A DNA stretch of 64,000 bases, from the NCBI GenBank assembly GCA_023417475.1, contig JAEZFP010000059.1, forward strand, positions 66,035 to 130,034, written 5' to 3'. Positions 1 through 8,912 of this stretch are shown here, piece by piece (positions within the stretch are counted from its first letter, which is position 1; each line of letters opens with the position of its first letter). The position numbers and the translations under genes are program-made. Source of the stretch: Bacillota bacterium. Its GTDB lineage: Bacteria; Bacillota; UBA4882; UBA8346. The notes under the pieces are model-generated. The model searched no databases and was not told where the DNA came from. It worked only from the letters and a program-made list of their open reading frames with translations.

Positions 1-2
1 TG

Positions 3-551
3 GGTAAGCTCCGGATCTTGCTGATCGCAGCTTTCATTTTTTTAATATTTTACCATAAACCGATTTTACGTATGTATTTTATCCTTGATCACCAACAAGA
101 GATCGTCAACTATAGCCAGCAAAGCAAGCTCAACCCGGCGCTAATCAGCGCGACGGTATTCGCGGAAAGCGGTTTCAATCCGGTCGCCCAGTCCCATAAA
201 GGAGCGATTGGACTGATGCAGGTGATGCCGACAACCGGCCAATGGGTTGCGGGGCAGCTAATGTGGAAGAATTATCGGGTGGACGATCTTCAGGATCCGG
301 ATAAAAATTTACAGATCGGTATCTGGTATTTGGCTTACCTTAAACGTAGTTTTAACCAGAACGACTATCTGGCATTGGCATCCTACAATGCGGGTTCCCG
401 TTATGTATTGGAATGGCTGGAACAAGGAATCTGGAATGGCGATATGGTAAAAGTCGAACAAATTCCCTTTCCGGAGACGAAAAATTACGTACTGAAAGTT
501 TTATTCTTAAAAAAGGTTTATCAGTATTTATATCCGGAATTGTGTTCGTAG
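3..551 (+). CDS. Lytic transglycosylase (SLT domain), 5' end probably outside window
   Basis: A membrane-anchored murein lytic transglycosylase that would cleave the glycan strand of peptidoglycan outside the cytoplasmic membrane. The N-terminus is a hydrophobic segment (LLIAAFIFLIF), followed by a type-1 SLT fold: catalytic Glu in ATVFAESGFNP, the GLMQVMP segment, the NLQIGIWYL helix and ALASYNAG. About 177 residues are visible, the usual size for this compact family. The first possible start is TTG at 18 without a convincing ribosome-binding site, and the frame stays open to the window edge, so the true start is probably upstream. Family assignment is firm; substrate detail is inferred. Confidence 0.88.
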   Translation, partial: GKLRILLIAAFIFLIFYHKPILRMYFILDHQQEIVNYSQQSKLNPALISATVFAESGFNPVAQSHKGAIGLMQVMPTTGQWVAGQLMWKNYRVDDLQDPDKNLQIGIWYLAYLKRSFNQNDYLALASYNAGSRYVLEWLEQGIWNGDMVKVEQIPFPETKNYVLKVLFLKKVYQYLYPELCS

Positions 552-644
552 CCGGAGAGCTAACTGGGGAGCGGGTTTGGTTGAATGTCGGTAATTCAAC
601 AACCGAACCTTTTTTTATATCGCCAAATAATGATGGAGGCACGG

Positions 645-1976
645 ATGAGTAAGATTGGGGTTATTTCTTTAGGGTGTTCCAAAAATTTAGTCGACACGGA
701 GATAATGTTAGGCCAACTGATCGGAGCGGGATGGGAATTAACGGATGATCTGACTCGGTCCGATCTGATACTGATCAATACTTGTGGCTTTATCGGCCCC
801 GCTAAAGAAGAATCGATCCAAAATATCTGTGAAGCGATTCAATATAAACAACCCGGTAAAGGAGTCTGCACAAAATTAGTGGTCACCGGTTGTTTGGTCC
901 AGCGGTATGCGAAAGATTTGGCCAAAGAACTTCCTGAGGTCGATCTCTGGATCGGCTTGGGAGAGATCGGGGAATTGATGGACTGGGTTGGGGCGGAATC
1001 GGATTTGCGTCATGCGCCCGATGTAAACAAGCAACCTTTCCTGAATGATCAAAACCTCAACCGGTTTCAGGTGACCGTCCCCCATTTGGCCTATGTAAAA
1101 ATCGCGGAGGGATGTAATCATTGCTGTTCTTATTGCGCGATACCTTTGATTAAAGGTCGCTTCCGCAGTCGCTCCCGAGAAGCAGTGGTGCAAGAAGTTG
1201 CCGCGCTGGTCCAAAAAGGGGTGCGCGAGATTAATTTGATTGCGCAAGATATCACCATGTATGGGAAGGATTTAGAACTCCGCACCGATCTGGTTCAACT
1301 GCTGAAATCCATTATTGAAGTGGCCGGACCGACCTGGATTAGGCTACTGTATGCCTATCCCTCGGGAATTAGCGACGAGTTGCTGCAGTTGATGAAGGAG
1401 CAACCAAGCATTTGCAAGTATCTTGATTTGCCGATTCAACATATTGAACCGCGGATTCTCAAGCTGATGAACCGGCATGATACTCCGGAACTGATCCGGG
1501 AACGGTTGGGGAGGATTCGGGAGGCGATCCCGGAAATCGTTTTGCGGACAACCCTGATTGTCGGTTTTCCGACCGAAACCACAGCGGATTTTGGTGTATT
1601 ACGGGATTTTGTCGCCGAGGGTTTGTTTCAACATTTGGGAGTTTTTGCATATAGTCGGGAAGAAGATACGGCAGCATACAATTTGAAACCGCAGCTCAGT
1701 CAAGAAGTAAAGGAATCGCGGCGTCGCACGCTAATGGAGATCCAACAGCAAGTAGCGGGGCGTTTTTTAGCGACGCAAGTCGGGCAGGAACCCTTGATGT
1801 TGGTAGATAAAGCGCAGGGAGATGTGGCGATTGGACGTACTCAGGGGCTTGCCCCGGAAGTCGACGGCATTGTCCGGGTCACCGGATACGCTGGTCCGAC
1901 CGGTCGGCTGATTCGGGTTCGGATTACCGGACATGAACAATATAACATGTTTGCAAAATATTTAAATGAAGGTTAA
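645..1976 (+). CDS. rimO: Ribosomal protein S12 methylthiotransferase RimO
   Basis: Radical SAM enzyme adding a methylthio group to an aspartate of ribosomal protein S12. The start is ATG 645, preceded by GGAGG at 635-639; an in-frame ATG at 585 lacks a site. The 443-residue product has the N-terminal UPF0004 cysteines (C11, C47, C83), the radical SAM triad C157-x3-C161-x2-C164 and a C-terminal TRAM-like region, in the order and length usual for RimO. RimO rather than MiaB is chosen from MSKIGVISLGCSKNLVDTE at the N-terminus. It is followed by pgsA, a common Firmicute arrangement. Confidence 0.93.
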   Translation: MSKIGVISLGCSKNLVDTEIMLGQLIGAGWELTDDLTRSDLILINTCGFIGPAKEESIQNICEAIQYKQPGKGVCTKLVVTGCLVQRYAKDLAKELPEVDLWIGLGEIGELMDWVGAESDLRHAPDVNKQPFLNDQNLNRFQVTVPHLAYVKIAEGCNHCCSYCAIPLIKGRFRSRSREAVVQEVAALVQKGVREINLIAQDITMYGKDLELRTDLVQLLKSIIEVAGPTWIRLLYAYPSGISDELLQLMKEQPSICKYLDLPIQHIEPRILKLMNRHDTPELIRERLGRIREAIPEIVLRTTLIVGFPTETTADFGVLRDFVAEGLFQHLGVFAYSREEDTAAYNLKPQLSQEVKESRRRTLMEIQQQVAGRFLATQVGQEPLMLVDKAQGDVAIGRTQGLAPEVDGIVRVTGYAGPTGRLIRVRITGHEQYNMFAKYLNEG

Positions 1977-2032
1977 GAGGATTTTAGGGCAGGATGACGA
2001 ATTGAATGCTAAAAGTGGAGGAATTACGTCCA

Positions 2033-2566
2033 ATGAGTCTTGCCAACTGGATTACCGCATCACGTATTATTCTCGCTCCGATCTGTGTCGGTATTTTGTT
2101 CTGGGATATTCCGGGACGGGATCTTCTTGCTGCCGGTATTTTTATCTTAGCCGGACTGACCGACGGGCTTGACGGATACGCGGCCCGAATCCGTAAAGAA
2201 GTCACGCCGTTTGGGAAATCGTTTGATCCATTTGCCGATAAGGTACTGATCATCTTGACCATAGTGGTGCTGGCAAACTTGGGACGGGTTCCGTGGCTGG
2301 CCGTCTGGATTATAATCCTCCGGGAAGTAATGATCACCGTGTTGCGCCATTTTGCCGGCAAAAAGGGGTTGGCGGTCGCGGCAAGTCCTTGGGGGAAACT
2401 GAAGACTTTCATTCAAATTGTCGCAATCGCCGCAATTATGTTGCGCCTTCACCCATTTGATAAAGCGATTTTATGGATAGCCGTAGTTTTAACAATCTGG
2501 TCGGGTTTGGATTATTTATGGTGCTGGAGAAGCGCCTTTCGAAATGGCAATGAAAAAACCGCTTAA
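2033..2566 (+). CDS. pgsA: CDP-diacylglycerol--glycerol-3-phosphate 3-phosphatidyltransferase
   Basis: Integral membrane enzyme making phosphatidylglycerophosphate, the committed step to phosphatidylglycerol. The full CDP-alcohol phosphotransferase signature D-x2-DG-x2-AR-x8-G-x3-D-x3-D is present at residues 44-69. Several hydrophobic helices span the 177 residues, the usual length. ATG 2033 is preferred over ATG 2006 because MSLANWIT is the family's typical start and GGAGG lies 11 bases upstream. The stop codon lies inside a bidirectional terminator shared with the convergent aminotransferase gene. Confidence 0.93.
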   Translation: MSLANWITASRIILAPICVGILFWDIPGRDLLAAGIFILAGLTDGLDGYAARIRKEVTPFGKSFDPFADKVLIILTIVVLANLGRVPWLAVWIIILREVMITVLRHFAGKKGLAVAASPWGKLKTFIQIVAIAAIMLRLHPFDKAILWIAVVLTIWSGLDYLWCWRSAFRNGNEKTA

Positions 2567-2583
2567 CTTAATGCGGTTTTTTT
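2553..2583. terminator. Bidirectional intrinsic terminator
   Basis: AAAAAACCGC, loop, GCGGTTTTTTTT. The stem has T-runs on both strands and covers the stop codons of both pgsA and the opposing aminotransferase gene. Confidence 0.85.
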
Positions 2584-3857
2584 ATCAATTCATGTAAGGC
2601 TTGAATTAGCACAGCTACTTCGGGAAGTTCGTTATAGCAACCGAAACTGACCCGGACCATTCCGGGGATTGCTTGGGAGTTGTGAGAGTTAATCGCGTTT
2701 TGAGCCTGCAAAACGGTGTTGGAATCGAGTTTTAGAAGTTTTTGGACATAACCCCGCGCGCAAAAACAACCGCTGCGTACCCCAATTCCCCACTCTTCAC
2801 TCAGATAATCGGCGACTACTTGATGATGATATCCCATTAAATTGAAACTAATTACGCCAACCCGGTCGGTAATTTCGGGGTTATAGAGGATAACTTCCGG
2901 AATTGCCCGCAAAGCTTCGATGGTTTGGCGAATCAATTGATTTTCATGTTCGATCAGTTGCGGCCAACCGATCGACTGAATTACTTTGATCGCTTCGGCC
3001 AACGCGACTGCGCCTAAAACATTCGGGGAACCCGCCTCCTCAACTTCGGGGGGCTCCGACCAAATAATCCCCGCCGGGCCAATTCCCTTAACTGTTCCAC
3101 CCCCAACTTCACTGGGAGGGGGATGGGTGAAGAGGGAACGCGGTCCAATCAAAACCCCCGATCCAAACGGCGCGTAAATTTTATGACCGGAAAAAGCTAA
3201 AAAATCGATATGACGCGGGTCCGATTCCTGGTACATCGTAACCGGTCGATGCGGCACTAGTTGGGCACCATCCACTAAAATCTTAGCGCCCGCAGCATGG
3301 GCCATCTCGGCCAAGGTATAGATTGGCGGGAGATAGCCTGTAACATTGGATGCGCCGGTTACCGCCAGCAATTTGACCCGACCGGCGTTATTTCGTAAAA
3401 AATCTTCCGTTTTAGCCAGATCAAGACGGTATTCGTCAAGATTCAAACAACGGCTGGGAAATTGGGCCCAGGGCAATTCATTGGAATGGTGCTCCAAGTG
3501 CGTATAGACAACAATTTCTCCAGGTAAAAACCGCAAATAATGGCGGAGTTTGTTCAATGAATCCGTGGTGTTGCGGGTGAAAATAACAATATCTTGTTCC
3601 GGATCAGCCGCTACAAAGTTGGCAACTACCGTCCTGGCGTTTTCATAAAGACGGGTGGAGTATTTGGATTTATAACCGGAACCGCGATGAACGCTTGAAT
3701 ACCATAACGCCGTTTCGTTCAGCGCATGCAGGACTTGTTGAAAAGGGGGCGTGCTCGCCGCATTATCAAAATTGATATAGCGACGGGGCCCTTTGACAGT
3801 CGGGACCAGTTGGTTATTTCCGACAATTCGATCAGTTTCGTTAAACAAATGACGCAC
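2568..3857 (-). CDS. Class V aminotransferase / cysteine desulfurase-like protein
   Basis: PLP-dependent enzyme of the NifS/SufS/CsdB fold. The N-terminal INFDNAAST segment, the PLP lysine in SGHKIYAPFGSG, and a cysteine-bearing loop RSGCFCARGY near the C-terminus match cysteine desulfurases. The 429-residue length fits the group II (SufS/CsdA-like) branch. No iron-sulfur scaffold gene is adjacent, so the in vivo sulfur acceptor is unknown. GTG 3857 is the longest start, but its ribosome-binding site would touch the codon; TTG 3848 sits about 7 bases after GAGAGAGG and may be the real start. A perfect hairpin covers this site (see 3857-3883). Confidence 0.82.
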   Translation of the reverse strand: MRHLFNETDRIVGNNQLVPTVKGPRRYINFDNAASTPPFQQVLHALNETALWYSSVHRGSGYKSKYSTRLYENARTVVANFVAADPEQDIVIFTRNTTDSLNKLRHYLRFLPGEIVVYTHLEHHSNELPWAQFPSRCLNLDEYRLDLAKTEDFLRNNAGRVKLLAVTGASNVTGYLPPIYTLAEMAHAAGAKILVDGAQLVPHRPVTMYQESDPRHIDFLAFSGHKIYAPFGSGVLIGPRSLFTHPPPSEVGGGTVKGIGPAGIIWSEPPEVEEAGSPNVLGAVALAEAIKVIQSIGWPQLIEHENQLIRQTIEALRAIPEVILYNPEITDRVGVISFNLMGYHHQVVADYLSEEWGIGVRSGCFCARGYVQKLLKLDSNTVLQAQNAINSHNSQAIPGMVRVSFGCYNELPEVAVLIQALHELIKKPH

Positions 3858-3883
3858 CTCTCTCTCAGTGTATGAGAGAGAGG
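3857..3883 (-). promoter_or_regulatory. Perfect 11-bp hairpin over the ribosome-binding site
   Basis: CCTCTCTCTCA and TGAGAGAGAGG form a perfect 11-bp inverted repeat around the 5-base loop GTGTA. In the minus-strand mRNA the 3' arm holds the GAGAGAGG ribosome-binding site of the aminotransferase gene, so folding would hide it. Confidence 0.6.
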
Positions 3884-3904
3884 GACTTTTGGCTACTTTG
3901 AGAC

Positions 3905-4096
3905 TTATTGGGCATCGATGGTCTGTTGCAGCGATTTTCCCTGTTCAAAGCTGGAAAAAGGTAGTCTTTCAATCACTAGTCGCCCTGCCTCAAGTCTGGC
4001 TACAAAATGGGCGCCCGCTTTTAAACCTAACTCACGGACGTATGACTCGGGAATCGTCAATTGACCGGATTCATTCATTGCGATGACATATTCCAT
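3905..4096 (-). CDS. AbrB/MazE-type (SpoVT-AbrB) DNA-binding protein
   Basis: A 63-residue protein with the swapped-hairpin AbrB fold: residues 1-45 (MEYVIAMNESGQLTIPESYVRELGLKAG split across strands) show the SGQLTIP and RELGLKAG signature, followed by a short acidic tail. Such proteins are small dimeric transcription regulators or antitoxins. ATG 4096 is chosen because AGGAGGAGG stands just upstream; a longer frame to 4147 starts before that site. No toxin gene lies next to it, so a stand-alone regulator is more likely than an antitoxin. Confidence 0.75.
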   Translation of the reverse strand: MEYVIAMNESGQLTIPESYVRELGLKAGAHFVARLEAGRLVIERLPFSSFEQGKSLQQTIDAQ

Positions 4097-4326
4097 GGCT
4101 CCTCCTCCTTGCTCCGCATGACTCGCTTCTAGTTTATCCGATTCCACGGAGTAAAACCTCTTTTGGGAAGAGTCCGGAAAAATTTTAACGATTGGGGGCC
4201 ATTATCCGTCTTCATTCTGGAATTGCTGGAAGCAAACAATAAATTAATCCAATGATTAATTGGTTATAAACGGCTTATAGCTGGGCAAATTAAATTCAGA
4301 CCACGAGGAAAGGGGGGTAAATAAAA

Positions 4327-4659
4327 ATGGGTACTGGTCAAAAGCGAAATAGTTTGGTCGTTAAAGAGGCCGCCAACGCACTTCATAACATGAAGTACGA
4401 GATCTCCAAGGAATTGAATATTGATACCACTCCGATCGTTGGGGATTACTGGGGTTATATGACTTCTCGCGACTGCGGAGCCGTCGGAGGGCATATGGTC
4501 AAACGGATGATCGAAGCTGCCGAGCGTTCAATCGCCGAGCAAGCGTTGGTTGGTGTGAAAGCAGGGTTTAATGCTGGACTCCAAAGCAATTTTGGACAGC
4601 AGGACAAAGTTCAAACCAATCCGTCCCTGAACCTCAATAGTATCGACAAGATCTACTAA
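4327..4659 (+). CDS. Alpha/beta-type small acid-soluble spore protein (SASP)
   Basis: DNA-coating protein of the spore core. The two conserved SASP motifs are present: EAANALHNMKYEISKEL around residues 14-30, containing the GPR protease region, and the second motif GAVGGHMVKRMIEAAERSI around residues 51-69. At 110 residues it is longer than typical SASPs (60-75) because of a C-terminal extension of about 35 residues rich in Asn and Gln. An AAAGGGGGG site precedes the ATG and a strong terminator follows, so it is a single-gene unit, as is usual for SASPs. Expression by a forespore sigma factor is expected from the family; no clear promoter was recognised. Confidence 0.88.
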   Translation: MGTGQKRNSLVVKEAANALHNMKYEISKELNIDTTPIVGDYWGYMTSRDCGAVGGHMVKRMIEAAERSIAEQALVGVKAGFNAGLQSNFGQQDKVQTNPSLNLNSIDKIY

Positions 4660-4680
4660 TACTTAAGCGGGTTCAACCGA

Positions 4681-4720
4681 AGCTACATCCGGAATGATTT
4701 CCGGATGTAGCTTTTTTTTT
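4681..4720 (+). terminator. Intrinsic terminator of the SASP gene
   Basis: AGCTACATCCGG and CCGGATGTAGCT form a 12-bp stem followed by nine T residues. Confidence 0.92.
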
Positions 4721-4831
4721 GCCGTGCCTGATGGTACCGGAAACGATCCGAAAAAAACTGCTCAAATTGGGCAGGAGTTTGGACAGTTAAAGGAGAAATT
4801 TAGGCTACAATAAATGGGAGGGGGTTATGGA

Positions 4832-5617
4832 ATGGAACAAGCGGAAATTGGCATATTTGGTGGTTCCGGTTTCTATTCTTTATTAGAACAAGTGAAAGAG
4901 GTGGCGGTACACACTCCGTACGGTTCGCCTAGCGATAAAATTGCCATTGCCGAAATTGCCGGACGTAAGGTGGCTTTTCTGCCGCGTCATGGCAAAAGTC
5001 ATCAACTCCCGCCCCATATGATCAATTATCGCGCCAATCTTTGGGCGATGCGCGAGTTGGGAGTCTCCCGGATCATTGGCCCTTGCGCGGCCGGAAGCCT
5101 GCAGGCGCATATCAAGCCGGGCGATTTTGTGGTAATTGATCAATTTGTTCATCGGACCTGGGGACGGAAAGACACTTTTTTTGACGGACCGATTACTACG
5201 CATATGGGGGCTGCGGAACCCTACTGCTCCGAAATGCGTCAAGTCGCCATTGATTCGGCGAAAAAGTTGGGGATCAACGTCCATGAGCAAGGAACGGTTG
5301 TAGTCATTCAAGGACCGCGGTTTTCAACCAAGGCTGAAAGTCGCGAGTTCAGTAAAAACGGTTGGGAAGTTATTAATATGACCCAATATCCCGAAGGCTG
5401 GCTCGCCCGGGAGTTGGGACTCTGCTATGTCAATATCGCGTTGATAACCGATTATGACGTTGGGTTGGAGGGCCATCCCGAGGTAAAACCCGTCACCCAC
5501 GAGGATGTTTTAAAGGTCTTCACCGACAATAATGAACGGTTGCGGAATCTTCTTTTTAAAATGGTGGAATCAATTCCCCCCGCCAAACGTTGTGAATGTA
5601 AAAGTGATCTTTTTTAA
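4832..5617 (+). CDS. mtnP: S-methyl-5'-thioadenosine / purine nucleoside phosphorylase
   Basis: Trimeric phosphorylase of the PNP/MTAP family, recycling methylthioadenosine (or 6-oxopurine nucleosides) to the base and a sugar 1-phosphate. IGIFGGSGFY at the N-terminus, FLPRHGKSH, NYRANLWAM, GPRFSTKAE and INMTQYPE are family blocks; the 261-residue length is usual. ATG 4832 is chosen over ATG 4814 because GGGAGGGGG lies between them at proper spacing. It is followed 15 bases later by galE. Substrate choice between MTA and inosine/guanosine cannot be settled by eye. Confidence 0.88.
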   Translation: MEQAEIGIFGGSGFYSLLEQVKEVAVHTPYGSPSDKIAIAEIAGRKVAFLPRHGKSHQLPPHMINYRANLWAMRELGVSRIIGPCAAGSLQAHIKPGDFVVIDQFVHRTWGRKDTFFDGPITTHMGAAEPYCSEMRQVAIDSAKKLGINVHEQGTVVVIQGPRFSTKAESREFSKNGWEVINMTQYPEGWLARELGLCYVNIALITDYDVGLEGHPEVKPVTHEDVLKVFTDNNERLRNLLFKMVESIPPAKRCECKSDLF

Positions 5618-5632
5618 GGAGGCCTGCAACTG

Positions 5633-6622
5633 ATGAAGATATTATTGACGGGTGGGGCCGGATATATTGGCAGCCATATTGGACTAAGCTTATTGCGCCA
5701 AGGACATCAGATCGTCACGGTGGATAATCTGAGTAAAGGGCATCGGGAAGCAGTCCAAGGCGGCGGCTTTTATCAAGTCGATCTTGCCGATCACGACCGC
5801 TTAGCCGATGTTTTTCAGCAAGAAAAGGTTGACGGAGTGATTCATTTGGCGGCAGCAAGTTTGGTCGGTGAATCGGTTCAAAAACCCGGCAAGTATTTTC
5901 GGAACAATCTGGCCAACGGCTTAACCTTATTGGAAACGATGCTGGATTCCGGGGTCAAGTTTATTGTTTTTTCCTCTACGGCGGCAGTATACGGCGAACC
6001 GGAAGGGGTCCCGATTGCCGAAGACCATGCCAAACAACCAACCAATCCTTATGGTGTTTCCAAACTTTATTTTGAAGGAATCATGGATTGGTTTGAAAAG
6101 GCGCACGGGTTAAAATATGTTTCATTACGGTATTTTAATGCCGCCGGCGCCGATCCTACGGGAGTTATCGGCGAGGATCACGCTCCCGAATCGCATTTAA
6201 TCCCGATTATTATGCAAGTCCCGTTAGGGAAACGTTCGACCATTGAGATCTTTGGCAGCGACTATCCAACCCCGGACGGGACGTGTATTCGCGACTATAT
6301 CCATGTCACCGATTTGGCTCAAGCCCATATTTTAGCACTTAAACATCTTTTGGCCGAAGGCGAATCGAAAATTTATAACCTTGGGAATCAAACCGGTTTT
6401 TCCAATCTGGAAGTGCTCCGGACCATCGAGGATGTGGTGGGGAAGGCAATTCCCTATCAATTTGGACCCCGTCGCGGAGGCGATCCGGCACGTTTGGTGG
6501 CTGCTTCAACCCGAATTAAACAAGAGTTGGGTTGGCAACCGGAATTTCCGGAACTACGGCAAATCGTCGAGTCGGCTTGGAACTGGCATCATAATCATCC
6601 GGCGGGATATCAAAATTTTTAA
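5633..6622 (+). CDS. galE: UDP-glucose 4-epimerase
   Basis: Short-chain dehydrogenase family epimerase interconverting UDP-glucose and UDP-galactose, a sugar-nucleotide supplier for cell-surface polysaccharides. It has the NAD-binding GGAGYIGSH motif at the N-terminus, the catalytic SSTAAVYG serine/threonine region, YGVSK (Tyr-x3-Lys) and the RYFNAAGAD and GDGTCIRDYIHV-like blocks of GalE. The 329-residue length is standard. AGGAGG precedes the ATG and a terminator follows. Its surface-sugar role fits the lipopolysaccharide genes at 13-19 kb. Confidence 0.93.
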   Translation: MKILLTGGAGYIGSHIGLSLLRQGHQIVTVDNLSKGHREAVQGGGFYQVDLADHDRLADVFQQEKVDGVIHLAAASLVGESVQKPGKYFRNNLANGLTLLETMLDSGVKFIVFSSTAAVYGEPEGVPIAEDHAKQPTNPYGVSKLYFEGIMDWFEKAHGLKYVSLRYFNAAGADPTGVIGEDHAPESHLIPIIMQVPLGKRSTIEIFGSDYPTPDGTCIRDYIHVTDLAQAHILALKHLLAEGESKIYNLGNQTGFSNLEVLRTIEDVVGKAIPYQFGPRRGGDPARLVAASTRIKQELGWQPEFPELRQIVESAWNWHHNHPAGYQNF

Positions 6623-6638
6623 TTTTCATACTGAAGAG

Positions 6639-6658
6639 ACCGGCTTTGCCGGTTTTTT
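6639..6658 (+). terminator. Intrinsic terminator of mtnP-galE
   Basis: ACCGGC-TTT-GCCGGT stem followed by a T-run. Confidence 0.85.
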
Positions 6659-6868
6659 GATGGGATTGCGGAAGAAGTTCTTTATTTACAGAAGAAAAAA
6701 CTGTAATATTTAAGTATGTGTCGCTAACAAGTTGCTTTTGGTTTTGGATATAATACCCATATCAAACGTAATTTAAGTCAAATCGCTTATTGATAGATGA
6801 TTCATTGCGCTTTTAGGGATTAAAAGCGTTTTGAGAACTTAACACACTGCTAAACTTGTGAGGTATGG

Positions 6869-7525
6869 ATGGAAAAACTTTATCATCTTTTGAGCTACTG
6901 GATGGAACCGGCTACACTCGCTCACTATAGTGAATATCTGCTTCTTTTTGTTTTTGTGTATAGTTTTTTAGAAGTAGTTTTTCCACCGGTACCCGGTGAC
7001 GCCTTGCTTGTTTTAAGTGGCTCCATTGCCGGAATTGTGAATATGAATCCCATTTGGGTCGTTGGATGCGCGGTTCTCGGCAGCACGCTCGGTTCCGCGC
7101 TGCTATTTGATTTTGGTTACCGTATGGAACATCGCTTGCTGCATTCACCCCGTTTTTCGTGGCTGATTGATTCCAAAGGTTTCGCTAAAGTGGAAAACTG
7201 GTTTAAACGATTTGGCTATCTGACACTGCTAGTCAGCCGCTTCATTCCGGTTATCCGTTCCGGTGTTATTTTGGCGGCTGGGATGGTTAACCTGGACCGT
7301 AAAAAATCGATAATTGCCGTATCGATCAGTTTGACTCTCTGGACCTCGATGTTGATTTTCGGAGGACGAACTGTCGGCCGGAACTGGGGAAAGATCGTCG
7401 ACTTATGGTATTCTCCGGTCCGGGGGGTATTTATCGGAGTCGTTATTATCTTTGTGCTATATATTGTAATTACTAAGCTTTGGAATTGGTTCCGTAATCG
7501 CAAACAGAGGACGGATCATGAGTAA
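6869..7525 (+). CDS. DedA family membrane protein
   Basis: Polytopic inner-membrane protein of the DedA/VTT (SNARE-associated) family, linked in other bacteria to lipid-carrier flipping and membrane homeostasis. Family marks are the F-x-E-x3-P-x3-P segment (FLEVVFPPVPGDALL), the GxxxG-rich middle and the RFIPVIRSGVILAAGM block with its conserved arginines. The 218-residue length and multiple hydrophobic segments fit. The start ATG 6869 follows GAGGT. It overlaps radA by 8 bases, so the two are probably co-translated. Confidence 0.88.
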   Translation: MEKLYHLLSYWMEPATLAHYSEYLLLFVFVYSFLEVVFPPVPGDALLVLSGSIAGIVNMNPIWVVGCAVLGSTLGSALLFDFGYRMEHRLLHSPRFSWLIDSKGFAKVENWFKRFGYLTLLVSRFIPVIRSGVILAAGMVNLDRKKSIIAVSISLTLWTSMLIFGGRTVGRNWGKIVDLWYSPVRGVFIGVVIIFVLYIVITKLWNWFRNRKQRTDHE

Positions 7526-8900
7526 GAAGAATCGATCGGTTTTTCTCTGCGCGCATTGCGGCCATCAAGAACCAAAATGGGTCGGCCGTTGCCCCGCTTG
7601 CCAGGAATGGGGCTCCATGGAGGAAGAGTTGCCCCAGCTTGAACCAATCCCGGAATTTAACGGTCTGGGAAGCATGCAAGAACCGCAGATCCTAAACGAA
7701 GTCCCGATTGATGATTCAATCCGGATCAAAACGGAGATCGGTGAGTTTGACCGCTTGATCGGCGGAGGGTTAGTCTCCGGTTCCGTAGTTTTGTTGGTGG
7801 GCGATCCGGGTATCGGCAAAAGCACTTTAAGTCTGTTGGTAGCCGGTAATGTGGCCGCTCGCGGTAAAGTTCTTTATGTGAGCGGCGAGGAGTCGGCGGC
7901 GCAAACGAAGATCCGAGCGAACCGGCTAGGTAAATTCCCCGATACCCTCTATGTATTATCGGAAACTGATTTGGACCGGGTTCAGCAGCATATTGTCCAG
8001 CTCAATCCGGTACTGGTGGTGATCGACTCGATCCAATCGACGTTTGTCCGCACTTCCCGTTCCACTCCGGGCTCCCCGTCCCAGATTAAAGAATGTACGA
8101 TTCAATTGATCAAATTGGCCAAAGCATCGAATATTCCGGTCGTTCTGATTGGGCAGGTTACGAAAGAGTCGGAGCTTGCCGGCCCCCGGGTACTGGAGCA
8201 TTTGGTTGATTCGGTCGTATATTTGGAAGGAAATCGTAGCCAGAGTTTAAGAGTTGCCAGGGTTGTCAAGAATAGATTTGGATCAACCCAGGAAGTGGCT
8301 TTGTTTGAAATGACCGGTCAAGGCCTAACGGAAGTGGCCAATCCGTCGGAATATTTGTTGGAGAATCGCAGCCGGTTAATGGCCGGATCGGTGATTGTCG
8401 CTTCCGCCCAGGGCAGTCGTCCGATCTTTACCGAAATCCAAACGTTGGTGACTGAGACTGCGGAAGGAATACCGCCCCGACAGATTGCGATCGGAGTTGA
8501 TCGCAACCGTCTCATGTTGGTGTCAGCGGTTTTACAACGTTGGGTCGGCGAGCGACTGGGCAATAAAAATATCTTTGTTTCCACAGCGGGAGGCATTGAA
8601 TCGGATGACCCCGCGTTGGATTTGGGAATTGCCGCCTCATTGCTTTCATCAATTCGTGGGATAACCTTCAGTGCGAAAGCGGTTTTTGTCGGTGAACTTG
8701 CTCTCTCGGGGGAAATCCGGGCCACCCCGGAAATTATCAAATTGATTAACGAAGGTCGGCGGTTGGGTTTTGAAGATTGCGTATTGGCAAAGCAAACAAT
8801 GAAACGGATGGAACCGCCTGCGGGGATCCGTTTTCATGCGATCGAACATATTCGCCAACTGGTTCAGGTGATCCCTGAAATAACGGTTGGAAAAGGTTAG
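7518..8900 (+). CDS. radA: DNA repair protein RadA (Sms)
   Basis: RecA-like ATPase acting in recombinational repair and branch migration. From N- to C-terminus it shows a C4 zinc finger (C11, C14, C25, C28), Walker A GDPGIGKST at residues 95-103, the RadA-specific KNRFGS motif, and a Lon-protease-like domain from about residue 280. At 460 residues it is full length. It overlaps the DedA gene and is followed 12 bases later by disA, the classical Firmicute radA-disA pair in DNA-integrity surveillance. Confidence 0.96.
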   Translation: MSKKNRSVFLCAHCGHQEPKWVGRCPACQEWGSMEEELPQLEPIPEFNGLGSMQEPQILNEVPIDDSIRIKTEIGEFDRLIGGGLVSGSVVLLVGDPGIGKSTLSLLVAGNVAARGKVLYVSGEESAAQTKIRANRLGKFPDTLYVLSETDLDRVQQHIVQLNPVLVVIDSIQSTFVRTSRSTPGSPSQIKECTIQLIKLAKASNIPVVLIGQVTKESELAGPRVLEHLVDSVVYLEGNRSQSLRVARVVKNRFGSTQEVALFEMTGQGLTEVANPSEYLLENRSRLMAGSVIVASAQGSRPIFTEIQTLVTETAEGIPPRQIAIGVDRNRLMLVSAVLQRWVGERLGNKNIFVSTAGGIESDDPALDLGIAASLLSSIRGITFSAKAVFVGELALSGEIRATPEIIKLINEGRRLGFEDCVLAKQTMKRMEPPAGIRFHAIEHIRQLVQVIPEITVGKG

Positions 8901-8912
8901 GAGGGTTTCGGA

